Shown here in pieces: positions 34,732 to 46,553 of a stretch of DNA of 64,000 nt. Source of the DNA: Ampullaceana balthica. Its lineage: Eukaryota; Mollusca; Gastropoda; Lymnaeidae. The first letter of the stretch is position 1; every line of letters starts with the position of its first letter. The stretch spans positions 559,501 through 623,500 of the forward strand of contig CALYLW010000184.1 in the NCBI GenBank assembly GCA_944989445.1, written 5' to 3'. The notes beneath the pieces were generated by a model that did not search any database, was not told where the DNA came from, and worked only from the letters and a program-made list of their open reading frames with translations. Both the position numbers and the translations under genes were made by a program.

Positions 34732-35569
34732 AATAGCTTATATATTGTTTTAGTGTACAACTGCTTTTAAGTATTTCCCTTTGTTAAAACTTTCTTCTTA
34801 AATACCATACTGAAGGTTCCCCCCCCCCTTTTAGCATCAATAAACTTATAAGTAACTTAGATAAATAAGTAACTTATAAGTAAATTATTAAATTAGTTTA
34901 AATTTTGCTACCCCATGACTATTTGTTTAATTCGGACACATCAATTGTGTTTAGACATTTGTAAAACAGGTGAAGTGTTAATTTAAGTTTTGGATATATA
35001 ATTTGTTTAGTGATATTTTGTATTGATTATAAGATCCAAAAAAAAATATTCAGAAGAGATTTATTTAATTTAACCTTCACAAGATCAATAAATATATGTA
35101 TTTAATTCATCCTTCTTAACATCAATGAACAGATGAATTTAATTTATTCTATTAGCACCACTAAATGGCTGAAAGGTATTAGATAAGCTAATATATAAAC
35201 TTGTTTACTACTTCAAGTTTGGTTAGGTAGGGTTAGTTATAGTAAAATCTTAAAAAACACATTCTAAAGAGATTAATTTCATTTGTTCTTCTTAAGAATG
35301 TCAAGTTCTAATGATTTTTATGACTCACAAGGCTTCAACTCAATAAGTAAAAACACCATCAGAAGAATCAATATTTTAATTGAACAAAGAAATCCTTCAA
35401 GGCAAAATAATAACAACACTGTGCGTGCTCTCCGCTACAAAATCGTCCCTCTAGCATATCTCTCTATTGACGTCATCCCACACCAAACTACGTCACACCA
35501 AGCATGTGTCAAAATAGTGCGCACTGTGCAACAGTCAAACATTGACATTCCCAAAGCGGGAAAACCCCA
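34732..35569 (-). other. Helitron 5' non-coding region
   Basis: AT-rich, no gene. It would hold the transposase promoter on the minus strand, but no element is assignable. Confidence 0.4.
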
Positions 35570-36300
35570 TCTAATATATAAAGATGAAAGTTTGTTTGTT
35601 TGTTTCTTTTGTTTGTTTTGTTACTCATAGAATGCCACACCGTTGGACCTAGGTGCTGAAATTTTGCATGGGACCCTCATTTGACCCGGGACAGGTCATA
35701 GGCTATGTAGTTTTTTTCTTATATAAAAAACTGACTCATCACTAATTGAATTCTCCAACTTCGCGTGTAGGTAGAAGCATGAAACTTTGGGAAGTTGTTG
35801 AGTAGCCTCTCACGACGATCATTTGCGTAAAAAAGTTGCAATTCAGTCATGGGGGCCGGGGGCACAAAGACGTTTTTTTCATTATATGGGCTATATGAAA
35901 ATTGATATTTAAATATTTTTTTTGCTCGTTACCACCACGGAAGTGTACTTAACAACCACCCAGATTTTTATGCTTCTAACTACACGGAATTAGTGATCTT
36001 TAGGTTCACTTGTGTTAAGTTTAATGACTTTCTTAATAAGTTCGTTAGCTAAAGTTTAAATAGTTAATTTGTTTAGCTTATGTAAACATAAAATTATGTA
36101 AACATGAAATGACAAACATAGGTCCTAGGCCTTTATATGCATGTCAAGATCATTGATTCTTACCTTTAATAAGTAAGTTTATAGTAATGAGCAAGTTTTA
36201 TTATGTTGTTGAAAATATTCAAATAGTTATTTGTTAAGTATGTAAGTGTATGCAACGATTTACTTTCTTCTTATTTTTTTGTATTTCTCTTGATTAACTT
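35570..36300 (+). mobile_element. Second Helitron-like 5' end, opposite orientation
   Basis: TCTAATATATAAAGATGAAAG starts at 35570, preceded by A. The next roughly 150 bases (including ACACCGTTGGACC and GAAATTTTGCATGG) match, in inverse orientation, 38100-38281. Two 5'-type ends thus face each other. The 3' end of the plus-oriented copy was not found. Confidence 0.6.
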
Positions 36301-36442
36301 CATTTAGTGCCCCTTTTCTATACTAATAAAAGCCTAAGCCCCCTTTCACTAATGGTCCAACTTCCCATTTGACTAAAAGTCTTTAAAATTTACGAATCAT
36401 ACTAAAAACAATTAAGCACGACTGAACTCTGAACTAAAAGTA

Positions 36443-36649
36443 ATGAGTAAAAATCGCCCTTTATCTAATTTCCAGAAACAAAAACAGGAATTTTTTTTTA
36501 CAAAATATAATGTTTTATCTGAAAACGGGAATCAAAAAAGAATTGAATCCCTTGGTGAAACAGCAACATATAAGATTTTGGAATCCATCGCTAAATGGGA
36601 CCGTTTTGTAGAAAGGGACAAAAATGAAAAAATTATTGTCAATTTTTAG
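36443..36649 (+). pseudogene. Possible N-terminal fragment of a transposon protein
   Basis: A 68-codon frame beginning MSKNRPLSNFQKQKQ resembles the basic N-terminus seen in some ZMYM-type hAT proteins, but nothing further supports it. Low confidence. Confidence 0.2.
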
Positions 36650-36957
36650 TCAATTAAAGTTAATTTAAAGGCGGGCGCTTAAAATGAAGTCTTGTAAAGC
36701 AGTACTGCTCCAAAAATAAATTGTATACTTGTTTATAGTCTTCATTAATTAGTGTTTTAATATGGAAATGATATATAATGCTTTTATATATTTGTCTCTA
36801 TGTTTTACGATTTAAATTTACGGCTTTTATGTAATAGGTATAATTTTTAAAAGGAATTCAAGTATGTTTTGGACCATGTTTCCCGATGGGACATCATAGT
36901 TTGTAAATTATATTTCAAACACCAGATTTAGTTTCTGAAAAATAAATAAATTATTTA

Positions 36958-37617
36958 CGAAATAGGAAAAAAAGATGCTATGTTTGACTAAACATCTATT
37001 TTTAAAATGGCTTTTGTTATTCCGCAACAGCGTAATGACCATGGCATATTTAATTCGCCGCCCAACTTAATTAATTGCTTATAGGTTCACTTGTATTGAG
37101 TTTAATATGCTTATGTTTATAAGTCCGGTAGAAAGGTTTAAATTGTAAATTTATAGAGCTTATGTAATAAAAAAAACTCAGCATTGGTCGTAGGCTTTTA
37201 TATGCATGTAATATTCATTGATGATTAACTTTAATAATTAAATTTAAGGGATTGAGCAAGTAAAATAAGCAAGAAAAATTAATATTACGAAATAGGAAAA
37301 AAAGATGCTATGTTTGACTAAACATCTATTTTTAAAATGGCTTTTGTTATTCCGCAACAGCGTAATGACCATGGCATATTCAATTCGCCGCCCAACTTAA
37401 TTAATTGCTTATAGGTTCACTTGTATTGAGTTTAATATGCTTATGTTTATAAGTCCGGTAGAAAGGTTTAAATTGTAAATTTATAGAGCGTATGTAATAA
37501 AAAAAACACAGCATTGGTCGTAGGCTTTTATATGCATGTAATATTCCTTGATGATTTACGTTAATAATTAAATTTAAGGGATTGAGCAAGTAAAATAAGC
37601 AAGAAAAATTAATATAG
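36958..37617. repeat. 330-bp tandem duplication
   Basis: 36958-37287 and 37288-37617 are nearly identical, with only a handful of differences. A third, much more diverged copy covers about 36000-36200. Non-coding. Confidence 0.9.
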
Positions 37618-38282
37618 AACACGCATCAAATTTTAAGAAAAACAAACGTATAGTTCCTCTAAATTACGATTAAGCTTTTTTGACTTGGGCAATTTCTTTT
37701 ATTTGTTTAAATTAAAATTTGAGTCATTAGAAACAACATAATAAAACTCTTAATTTAAAAATAAATACCATACATCGTGTGACAAATGTAATGAAATAGT
37801 GTTAACAGATCTATAATATCAAGAAAGTATTTGTATAAAAGGCCACTGTTTTGTACCGCAAGGCCAAAACAAATATGAATGTTATTATAATAAAATTACA
37901 CTGCTCACTTTTAGATGCGTACACGAAAAGGTGCGCACCGTAATTTGACAATAAAAGATTTTTGAAAGCGCACAGCTAAAAATAAAGTATTGTAAAAAAT
38001 AACGCACCAAAATGAACTCGTTTTGAATGCCCGCATGAAGCTGTTCAATATCGAAATGAGAATTTATTTTGTCTTTATTTGGCTCTACATTTTCTGATTA
38101 TGGGCCCCCTTACCCTAGGGGTGGTCACCTGGGGTTGAAACATAGCCTACGACCTGTCTAGGGTCGAATGAGAGCCCCATGCAAAATTTCAGCATCCTGG
38201 GTCCAACGGTGTGGATTTCCATTGGTAACAAACAAACACACAAACAAACAAACACACAAACTTTCATCTTTATATATTAGAT

Positions 38283-38512
38283 AATTCTCTAGGGCGGGAT
38301 AACTCCCAAGAAAAAGACCAAAAAAGTGATTTGAAACATGTTCATTTTCAAATAGAAAATATGACCTTTATTGGGAGGGGGAAAGCTTTGTGACGTTATA
38401 TTGGAAAAGGGGGGGGGGTGTCTAAGTGTTTGGGACAACGTGTGACGAAAAGGAAGGGGGGGGGGTAAAAAATCGGCCAGATTTGTGTGACGTCATTTAT
38501 TGAAGACCCCAT
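38283..38512 (-). mobile_element. Truncated GGGGCCGTCC-type MITE (copy 3)
   Basis: Text such as TGTGACGTCATTTAT, the G runs with GTGTGACGA, and TTCATTTTCAAATAGAAAAT is the inverse of the left part of the MITE at 5134. The terminal GGGGCCGTCC has decayed to GGGGTCTTCA in complement. Confidence 0.6.
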
Positions 38513-38527
38513 AGGGGCGCTATTTTA

Positions 38528-39812
38528 AAATCCTTTATATTAACTTCACCGCCGTCTCTGTCTGTCGTCATCTCATCATCTCATGGGCGGGCCGGCGGAA
38601 AAACAAAAGTCGAAAATAAAATGACCCACTTCCAGTGATCCGATCAAGCTGAAATTTGGCACACGGACCCGTCTAACCTAACAATGCATCGTATCAAAAT
38701 TTCAGATCGATCTAACGTACCGTAATTAAATTAATGCATTTTTAGTTTATCCTTATATGAGGTATGTAATTCAAATTCACGGTTTGTTATTGTTTTTTTC
38801 CCACGTGAAAGTTTGAGTTGACGCTTTGAGGCGACCCATCGACGAACCCGCGTGCTTTGGTTTACATTTTACGTGTCATGCTGAGCTCGGTCAAGCGAAT
38901 CGGTGACCAGACTTTCCCCCTCTACCACAGGGTTATGAAGCAAAGTTGAGTTACGACAGATTCAGTCTGTAAATATTTGTAAATACTTTTAGTTATGTAT
39001 CATACTCATATATAAGGGATTTATAGTCAAAAACTTTGTTTTACGGGTTAGTTCTATTAAATCCCTTATATTAACTTCGCGGCCGTCTCTGTCTGTCGTC
39101 ATCTCATCATCTCATGGGCGGGCGGGCGGAAAAACAAAAGTCGAAAATGACCCTCTTCCCGTAATCCGATCAAGCTGAAATTTGACACAAGGACCCGTCG
39201 AACCTAACAATGCATCGTATCAAAATTTCAGATCGATCGAACGTATCGTAATTAAATTAATGCATTTTTATTTTTTCCTCATATAACGTATGTAATTCAA
39301 ATTCACGGTTTGTTATTGTTTTTTTCCCACGTGAAAGCATGAGTTGACGCTTTGAGGCGACCCATCTAAGTACCGGCGTGCTTTTGTTTACATTTTACGT
39401 GTCATGCTGAACTCGGTCCCCCCCCCCTAGGGTTATGAAGCAAAGTTCAGTTAAGACAGATTCAGTCTGTAAATGCTTGTCGCGTTTGAAAATAATCAAT
39501 ACTGTTAGTTATAACTCATATATAAGGGATTTATAGTCAAAAACTTTGTTTTTACGGGTTTGTTTTTTTACTAGTCTTATATTAGCTTGCTTTGTAAGTT
39601 TAATCGGAACCGTCCGTCCAACTATTTGTTTATAATTTTTTCACGTGCCCAATTCACGCGTTGACGCCGACCGTCACTGTTCACACCCCCTACCGTCCCT
39701 GCGCCCAGGGGAGATAAAAACCAGGGGAGATAATTCTGTTTCAGTCTGTAAATGTCGCGTTTGAACATAATCACTACTTTTAGTTATGTCTCATATATAA
39801 GGGATTTATAGT
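38528..39812. repeat. Tandem set of about 480-bp units with AAATCCCTTATAT tips
   Basis: Unit 1 (38528-39023) and unit 2 (39059-39532) are direct repeats. A third partial unit ends near 39812. Each unit starts AAATCC(C/T)TTATATTAAC and ends TATATAAGGGATTT, its inverse. Each carries CGTCTCTGTCTGTCGTCATC near the start and the CGATCGATC module in the middle. Non-coding. Confidence 0.7.
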
Positions 39813-40254
39813 CAAAAGGTAAGCTGGCTTTGCACTTACTGTAAAATGCGTAGACTAAAAAGTAGAAAATTAGTGCATTTTTAATATAAGACTAGTTTTT
39901 AAAAAGTGTTTTTAAGGTTAATTATTCACTTTTGCACGGACTGGTTGAAAGGATAAGTCCGCCCTGCCCCACTTGTACGTCTGCAGAGAAATGATGTGCA
40001 CGTGCAATATGTGTACGTCATAGTGAGTACCCAGAGCTTGTACTGAGTCCATGCAAAGTGTCTTGATTCGGTGAGTATTATATTGACGATCCTTTTTTAA
40101 AATATATTCCCGATCGGTTCGCATTATATTAAACATGTTTTATGAGACATAGATACAATTTTGGATTTTTGAATTGTCGTGCGATGCGTATTATAATTAT
40201 AATGAGCATTCTTTTACTTATGTCTCGTATATAAAGGATATATAGTAAAAAACT

Positions 40255-40600
40255 TAGTTTTTTTACGTGATGCCTTGCTTGCTAGAATGCCGAAAAAACT
40301 TTGGATCGATTTTTAACCCACATCCTCGTAAGCCAACGAGCTGCAATTTTGCAGGCAGACTCGTGCCGATGATAAAAATGACGTATCAAAATTTCAGAGC
40401 GATCGAAAGTACTGTAATTAAATTAATTAATTTTTAGACTATCTCTATCTCTATATTGCATTTTAATTTTGGTGCTCGAGTGTCGCGGTGCGTATTATAT
40501 TGAACAATCGTTCCTGTCGCACTGTGCGGTACGTATTATATTGACGATGCTTTAAAAAAAATATATTCCCGATCGGTGCGCATTATCATATACAAAATAC
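40255..40600. repeat. Dispersed repeat with GCGTATTATATTGA motifs (copy 2)
   Basis: Second copy of the repeat at 23821-24200. A related scrap is at 40063-40140. Non-coding. Confidence 0.6.
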
Positions 40601-41521
40601 AAAAGCCCAAGTCAATCACTCACTGTTGGATGTACGGATGTGGAACTCTGAGGAACGATGTACAACAGTCTATAGCAGTTGAAAAATCGTGTGTTGATTA
40701 GCACTGTAAAAATATTTAATATGACGTCATTGTTTGATCTTATATTTTAAAATACAAGGTGTGCATCGGTGCGCAAGAAGATTATAAATTAAAGATGCGC
40801 TGTAAAAAATATTATATGACGTCATTGTTTTTAGCTCATATTTTAATTTTGGAAAAGGGAACAATGTAAAAAGAGGATTTGATATGGTCAATTGTAAAAT
40901 ACTTTGTGTACATTCCAGGAAGTTTAATATTTCGTATTTATCAAACAAGGACAAAAAACAAAGTGGGCGCTGTAGGCGCCCTACAACCCCTATTATTAAA
41001 TACTTTGCGTATATTTCAGAAATTTTAATATTTCGTATTTATCAAAAAAGGACAAGTTAGTTGGGCTTTTGAAAAAGGTTTGCGCCGTAGGTGCCCTAAA
41101 TAAAAGTGGGTGCCGCAGGCGCCACGGCGCCCCGGCACAATCTAGTATATAATATAATATTTACGCTCAATTATCGCTGATACCTAACGCTGAGGGACAT
41201 CAGTCTGCTTTTTTTAAATTTTGCGTTGTAAGCAGTGCTGATTGACTCAAATAGTTATTTTTTTGGTGCAGTAATTTGTTGCGCTGCTTTCTAAAATTAG
41301 TTAAAAAATCGTATGGTGATTAGCACTGTAAAAATATTATATAAATACTTTGTTTACTTTTCAGGAATATTTCGTATTTATCATACAAGGATAAGTTACT
41401 TGGGCTTTTGACCAAAAAAAAGTGGGCGCCGTAGTCGCCCTACAACCTCTATTTTAAATTACTTTGTGTACATTTAAGGTAGTTTCTTCTTCTTCGTTCT
41501 CAAAATCTTTTGATAGAGGAT

Positions 41522-44017
41522 TTAGATAGCAAGTCCTATATTTGTGATGAACTGCGCTGTGGCTGTCAGTTGTTCCAGTCCACCATAGAGTTTGTCATCG
41601 AGGGTAGCTTCCTGGGGCCATATGACTGTCCGGGTATGGTGGTACAGAGGGCAGTTTTGGAGAACATGTTCCGCATTTTCCGCAGCTATCCCGCAGGGGC
41701 ACATTTCGCTTTCTCCAATTCGAAGTTTGCGGAACATGTGTTGCCTAAGTTTGTTGTGGCCCGTCCTTAGCCTGAAAATGATGTTTTGTGATTTGCGGGG
41801 GAGTTTGAAGTATGCATCACTTTTTGGGTGGTTTTCTTTGAGCTCGGACCATCTTTCAGATTCACTTCTTTTGAGCATTGCCTTGATTTCTTCGTGGTGT
41901 AGAGATGGCTCTGCCTGGTTTTGACTGCCTCCAGTTTTTGCCAAGGAGTCAGCAGTGTCATTTCCTTCAAGATTCACATGTCCAGGGATCCATTGGAGAA
42001 TAAGTTCTTTTGTTATTTTGCTCAGTTTCAATAGTTCTGTACTGAGTGTCTGATTGATCAAAGTGTTTGGGTTTTTGAGAGACTGAAGCACTGTCTTAGC
42101 ATCAGTGAGGATGACAATCTGACTGTTTTTAGAGTGGGGGTCACTAGTTAGAATTTTTGCGGCAAGCTCTAGTGCTTTCCTTTCAGCTCTAGTGCTATCT
42201 GAGAGACTTCCTATGGCTGTTGCTTTTTCAAGGTGTTCTCCGTTAGGCCACTCTATAAGAATGCCGGCTCCTCCATTTTTTGTGGCTTTTTCTGAGGAGC
42301 CATCGGTGTAGACTCTTATCCAGGAATTTTCAGGATATTGTTCTTTGATGATGTTATTTACTGTTACTTTTAGTATATCTGTTGTGTAGTCAGATTTTTT
42401 TCCTATGTTGATTAAGTTGTCTCTGATTATTTGAGGTGGACTTAGGTCCCAGGGTGGGAAGTGGCTGTGGGGATGTGTCGCTTCAATCACAATGTTATCA
42501 ATTTTATGTTTGGATTTTAGATGTTTGGCTTCTTGTATAAAGTTTGTTCTTCGGAGTCTTTTAGTTGAGTAGGATTTTTGCAGCTTGGGTTTTAGAGGGT
42601 GATGTACTGATGCTTCTAATTTGGTGAACTGCGTTAAGGTTTTGGTTTCTCGTCTAACTTCCATAGAGCTTAGGGTAGCTAGGTCCTCCATTGCTCTGAT
42701 TGGGGTAGTTTTCATTGCTCCTGTAATTATTCGAAGCCCTAGGTTTTGAACTTTGTCTATTTTTTGGAGGTTGGATTTGGCTGCTGTGCTCCACACTGTG
42801 GATCCATATTCTAGGGTAGGTCTTATATAGCTGGTGTATGTTTTCTTCAGGATGTAGTTGTTTGCGCCCCAGTCTGAACCAGCTAGTTTTTTCATCAGCG
42901 CCAGTCTTTGGATTCCTTTTTTTTGTGCGTTATCTATTTGGTTTCTCCAGGTTAGCCTTGGGTCAAATGTAACTCCTAGATATGTCGGATTGTCATTTTT
43001 TTCCAGGACTATTTTGTCTAAGGTTAGTTTGATGCTTTGTTGTTTGGTTGAAAGGGAGAAGATTGTGTAGGTAGTTTTTTTGGAATTTATGGTCATACCC
43101 CATTCCTTAGACCATAGGTTGAGGTTGGTCAGTGCATCTTGTAGCCTAAATTTTGAAGTGCCTGTGTATTCTTCTGTGCTAAGTAGAGCCAGATCATCAG
43201 CGTACATGCTGCCTTTTATTTTTCTAGGAATAATTTGTAGTAAGTCGTTTATAAAAATAAGAAACAGTGTGGGTGACAGAACACCTCCCTGTGGGACTCC
43301 ATTGTGTATCGTAGCTGTGTTGCTCCTTTTTCCTTGCATTTTGACTAGAGCCTTGCGATTTGTTAAATATTCTGTGATCCAGTTAAACATTCGGTGGGAT
43401 ACATGGCTGTTTTGTAACTTTAGAATTAGACCTTCTTTCCAGACCTTATCAAATGCTTTTTCTAGGTCAACCCAGACGACGGTGGTTGATTTCTTTTCCT
43501 GGAAGCCGTCTTCTATTTCTTGGGCTATGTATGCTATTTGATCTTCCGTTGATCTGCACTTCCTGAATCCTGTCTGTTCATATGCAAGTAGATTTTCGGA
43601 TTCAAGTATCCACATAAGCCTATTATTAACCATTCTTTCCATCAGTTTGCAGACGCAACTGGTCAGACTTATTGGGCGGTAGCTGTCAACTTGGCTCATT
43701 GGTTTGCCGGGTTTTGGTATTGGAATCATGATAGCTTTTTTCCAAATAGTTGGGATATTTCCAGACTTCCAGCTGGCATTGAATATTTGTAGTAGTTTCT
43801 TCTTAGCTAGGGGTCCTAGGTGAATGAGCATATCATTTGAGATCTTGTCTGTTCCTGGAGCTTGTTTGGGTTTGAGGAGTTTCAAAGAGTCATTGAGCTC
43901 TTTCAAACTTAGGTTTGCAATCATTCCATGAGAGTGTGGTGTAGCCAATGTCTGAGCTTTTTCTATTTTATCTTTAACTTCTTTGGATCTTTTTTCACTG
44001 ATACTGATATTACCCAC
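41522..44017 (-). CDS. LINE reverse transcriptase and RNase H (C-terminal part of ORF2)
   Basis: 831 codons open from 44017 (the true frame extends upstream to about 44066). Reverse transcriptase motifs: SYRPISL, WVDLEKAFDKVW with the first catalytic Asp, GVPQGGVLSPTLF, and MYADDLALL. RNase H follows with VYTDGSS, TRAERKALELA, ILTDAK and WIPGHVNLEGNDTAD, so the D-E-D-H-D set is complete. The C-terminus carries CPCGIAAENAEHVLQNC, a CCHC-like finger common in this group. The frame is intact, which with the 11-bp duplication suggests a fairly recent insertion. Confidence 0.95.
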   Translation of the reverse strand: MGNISISEKRSKEVKDKIEKAQTLATPHSHGMIANLSLKELNDSLKLLKPKQAPGTDKISNDMLIHLGPLAKKKLLQIFNASWKSGNIPTIWKKAIMIPIPKPGKPMSQVDSYRPISLTSCVCKLMERMVNNRLMWILESENLLAYEQTGFRKCRSTEDQIAYIAQEIEDGFQEKKSTTVVWVDLEKAFDKVWKEGLILKLQNSHVSHRMFNWITEYLTNRKALVKMQGKRSNTATIHNGVPQGGVLSPTLFLIFINDLLQIIPRKIKGSMYADDLALLSTEEYTGTSKFRLQDALTNLNLWSKEWGMTINSKKTTYTIFSLSTKQQSIKLTLDKIVLEKNDNPTYLGVTFDPRLTWRNQIDNAQKKGIQRLALMKKLAGSDWGANNYILKKTYTSYIRPTLEYGSTVWSTAAKSNLQKIDKVQNLGLRIITGAMKTTPIRAMEDLATLSSMEVRRETKTLTQFTKLEASVHHPLKPKLQKSYSTKRLRRTNFIQEAKHLKSKHKIDNIVIEATHPHSHFPPWDLSPPQIIRDNLINIGKKSDYTTDILKVTVNNIIKEQYPENSWIRVYTDGSSEKATKNGGAGILIEWPNGEHLEKATAIGSLSDSTRAERKALELAAKILTSDPHSKNSQIVILTDAKTVLQSLKNPNTLINQTLSTELLKLSKITKELILQWIPGHVNLEGNDTADSLAKTGGSQNQAEPSLHHEEIKAMLKRSESERWSELKENHPKSDAYFKLPRKSQNIIFRLRTGHNKLRQHMFRKLRIGESEMCPCGIAAENAEHVLQNCPLYHHTRTVIWPQEATLDDKLYGGLEQLTATAQFITNIGLAI

Positions 44018-44089
44018 GGTACTAAAGTGGGTTAGAAATTTTTGAGCAGCTTCACGGCCTGTGAGTTTTTTTATTGTCTGCTTCTAGGA

Positions 44090-45370
44090 CTATTGGAGAA
44101 GATTGGTTTTCCTCTTGGTTAAGAGTTTTTGCAATATTCCATAGTTTATGTCCATCTCAACATTTCGTTGTTCGGTTTTTTCGTGCCAGCTTTTCCTTAG
44201 AGAAGAGAGATGTTCCTTTCTGAAGATTGCATTCTCGGCTTTTAGTTGGATATTGTTTTCTACTGTTGGGGATTTTTCTGCTAGATTTCTTGCGTTGATG
44301 GATTCGTTGTGAAGTTGTTCTAAATGTTGAGACCAGTTTGGTATGTAATTTATTCTGGCTCCCCTGGGGATAGATTCCTTAGCGGCTTTGAGGAGAGCTC
44401 TTGAGAAATCAGAGTAGGATTTGTTTACCCGGTTTGTTTTGCAGTTGATGTTCGTCATATATTCATCTGTTAAGCGGGCAAAGAGATCCCAGTTTGCTTT
44501 CTTGTAATTCCATCTGGGAAGGGTGGAGTTTTCTATGGGCAGTTGAATGGTTTCTATGTGTATGAGAATTGGTCTATGGTCACTAGTAGCAAGTTGGTCA
44601 GCGACTTCTCTTTTACTTCCTTTGGATAATTTGTTTGTAGCAAAGGCTAAGTCTGGTGTTGATGTTGTCATCCATACTCTGGAGTAGAAGGTAGGAGTGT
44701 CTTCTGGTTGGTTTAGGAGAATTAGACTGTTTTCAGATTGCCATTCCTCAACTTCTTCTCCTCTGGCGTTTAGGTCTGAGTATCCCAAACTCTGGGAATG
44801 GCTGTTCATATCACCCAGTATTAGATATTCTTCATTGTTTAGTATTTGAATTCTCTCGAGTTCTAGTTCTTTGTCTGGTGGGCAGTAGCAGTTGAAGACG
44901 TTTATGTCCCCTCCTGGGAGGATAAGCTTGGTCCCCAATATTTCTGATTGAGTTGAGTTGGGTATAAAGATATCTGTAGTTGGTATGTTGTTTTTAACTA
45001 AGGTTAGAATTCCCCCTTTGGTTCTGTTTTCTCTGTCTTGTCTTAGACATGTATAGCCTCTAATAGAGAAGCGCAAGTTGTTGTTGAGGTGCGTTTCTTG
45101 GATGCATGCCACATCTATTTCATTTTTATGTAGGAAGATCTTTAAGGCTTCTTTTTTCTTTTGGATGCCCTCTGCGTTCCATTGTAGAAAGACTAAATTC
45201 TGTTTAGTTTTTCTTATTTTGATTTGGTCAGTAGGGTTTACTTCCTTTTCTCTGCTCCTGACTCCACGAGCAGAGGAGGAAGAACCACCAGCTCGCTTGG
45301 GTGGGACTCCTTCGAGGCGGAGAGCCCGGCCCCCTACCTGCGCGGCGGGATTCCACAGGCAGGACGCCAC
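44090..45370 (-). CDS. LINE APE-type endonuclease (N-terminal part of ORF2)
   Basis: After a poorly conserved start of about 55 residues, the AP-endonuclease fold is clear: LQWNAEG, CIQETHL, ILGDMNSHS and the catalytic ATSDHRPI near residue 270. This enzyme nicks target DNA to prime reverse transcription. The linker to the reverse transcriptase is broken: a shift near 44140-44150 and a second in an A7 run near 44066-44072 put EADNKK and LTGREAAQKF in other frames. The two long frames therefore come from one original ORF2. Confidence 0.85.
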   Translation of the reverse strand: MASCLWNPAAQVGGRALRLEGVPPKRAGGSSSSARGVRSREKEVNPTDQIKIRKTKQNLVFLQWNAEGIQKKKEALKIFLHKNEIDVACIQETHLNNNLRFSIRGYTCLRQDRENRTKGGILTLVKNNIPTTDIFIPNSTQSEILGTKLILPGGDINVFNCYCPPDKELELERIQILNNEEYLILGDMNSHSQSLGYSDLNARGEEVEEWQSENSLILLNQPEDTPTFYSRVWMTTSTPDLAFATNKLSKGSKREVADQLATSDHRPILIHIETIQLPIENSTLPRWNYKKANWDLFARLTDEYMTNINCKTNRVNKSYSDFSRALLKAAKESIPRGARINYIPNWSQHLEQLHNESINARNLAEKSPTVENNIQLKAENAIFRKEHLSSLRKSWHEKTEQRNVEMDINYGILQKLLTKRKTNLLQ

Positions 45371-45381
45371 AACTATATTTG

Positions 45382-45591
45382 TTAACTTCTATTTCCTCCA
45401 TCATTTTGAGTTTTGCGTGCCGACGAGTTTTGCGCCAATTGGCCCGTGGTCTCCGACTTCAGCCTGCTGTTTTTCTGGATGTGCTTCCATAGCCTTTGGT
45501 CAGCCAAGACCATCTGCAAGGCAGCAGTTGATTTTTTTTTCAGAGTTTTTTCTCTCAAAAATGAATTGCTATCCCTAGCTGACGGCCTCAT
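45382..45591 (-). pseudogene. LINE ORF1-like remnant or 5' leader
   Basis: A 69-codon basic frame lies between the LINE 5' end and the endonuclease frame. It has no zinc knuckle. It may be the end of an ORF1 or simply leader sequence. Confidence 0.25.
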
Positions 45592-46553
45592 CTGTCCGGG
45601 TTTAGAGTTTGAGCGCTCTATGTTCGCTTTTTGCAGTCATTTCCTTGGGTTTATGAGGCATTTTTTAAAGAGTATCCTTACCACGGGATACCCCACCTCA
45701 CCCTCCACGACAGCAAACCAGTTGGTCCGCGGCCGCTTATTCAATATTCACGGCTAACCTTTATATCTAAAGGTCGTTCCTCTATCCACCGCCTGAGGAC
45801 GCGCTTGGTAGGAGATGGTAGCTCCCCCAAGTAAGGTAGTTTAATATTACGTATCTATCATACAAGGAGATCGACAAGTTTGTTGGGCTTTTGAAAAAAG
45901 TGGGCGCCGCAGCACAACCTATGTTATATACATACTTTGTGTACATTTCAGGGTTATTTCGTATTTATCATACAAGGATAAGTTACTTTTGCTTTTGACA
46001 TAAAAAATATATAAAAAACTATTATAAAATACTTTGTGTACATTTAAGAAATTTTAATATTACGTATTTATCATACAAGGACAAGTTAGTTTGACTTTTG
46101 AAAAAAGTGGGCGCCGCAGGCGCCACGGCGCAACAGCACGAACTAGTATTATATATTTACGCTCAATTATCGCAGATACCGAACGCTGAGGGACATCCCT
46201 CTGCTTTTTTTAAATTGTGCGTTGTAAGCAGTGCTGATTGACTCAAATAGTCATTTTTTGGTGCAGTAATTTGGTGCGCTGCTTTCTAAAATTAGTTAAA
46301 AAATCGTGTGGTGATTAGCACTGTAAAAATTATTATATAAGTGCTTTGTTTAATTTTCAGGAATATTTCGTATTTATCATACAAGGATAAAACTCCGCCA
46401 AGGCCGGTCCCAAGCCCGGGTGCAAAAGGAGGAGGGTTGGCGTGAGGCCAGCGACCTCACCCGTAAAAACAAATTGCTACAGAAACGTCAACAAGAAAAA
46501 ACAAACAAATTTCAGTCCTGAGAAGAGAGGACTCTTCTTCTCCAAGAAGAGCT

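Larger units (their letters stand above)
29539..38281 (-). mobile_element. Helitron, apparently with both termini
   Basis: Minus-strand 3' end: a hairpin GCCGGGTAACCCGGC followed directly by TAG, giving terminal CTAG at 29542-29539, next base T. Candidate 5' end: TCTAATATATAAAGATGAAAG starting at 38281, preceded by A. Insertion between A and T, a 5' TC, a 3' hairpin and a CTRR end are the Helitron hallmarks. The coding region (29683-34731) carries Rep and helicase. The 8.7-kb span is an inference, because another 5'-type end in the opposite orientation lies at 35570 and a nested element is likely between 35570 and 38281. Confidence 0.7.
41486..45831 (-). mobile_element. Full-length LINE with RNase H (I/Nimb-like), 11-bp duplication
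   Basis: The element is flanked by TAAGGTAGTTT on both sides (41475-41485 and 45832-45842). Its minus-strand 3' end is a short GAA repeat, as in I-group LINEs. Order on the minus strand: 5' region (45831-45371), APE endonuclease, reverse transcriptase, RNase H and a terminal Cys/His motif. RNase H after the reverse transcriptase points to the I superfamily; Nimb is my best guess by analogy to snail elements. Confidence 0.85.

Noticed and set aside
43080..43541. 153-codon plus-strand frame
   Set aside because: Antisense shadow of the LINE reverse transcriptase.
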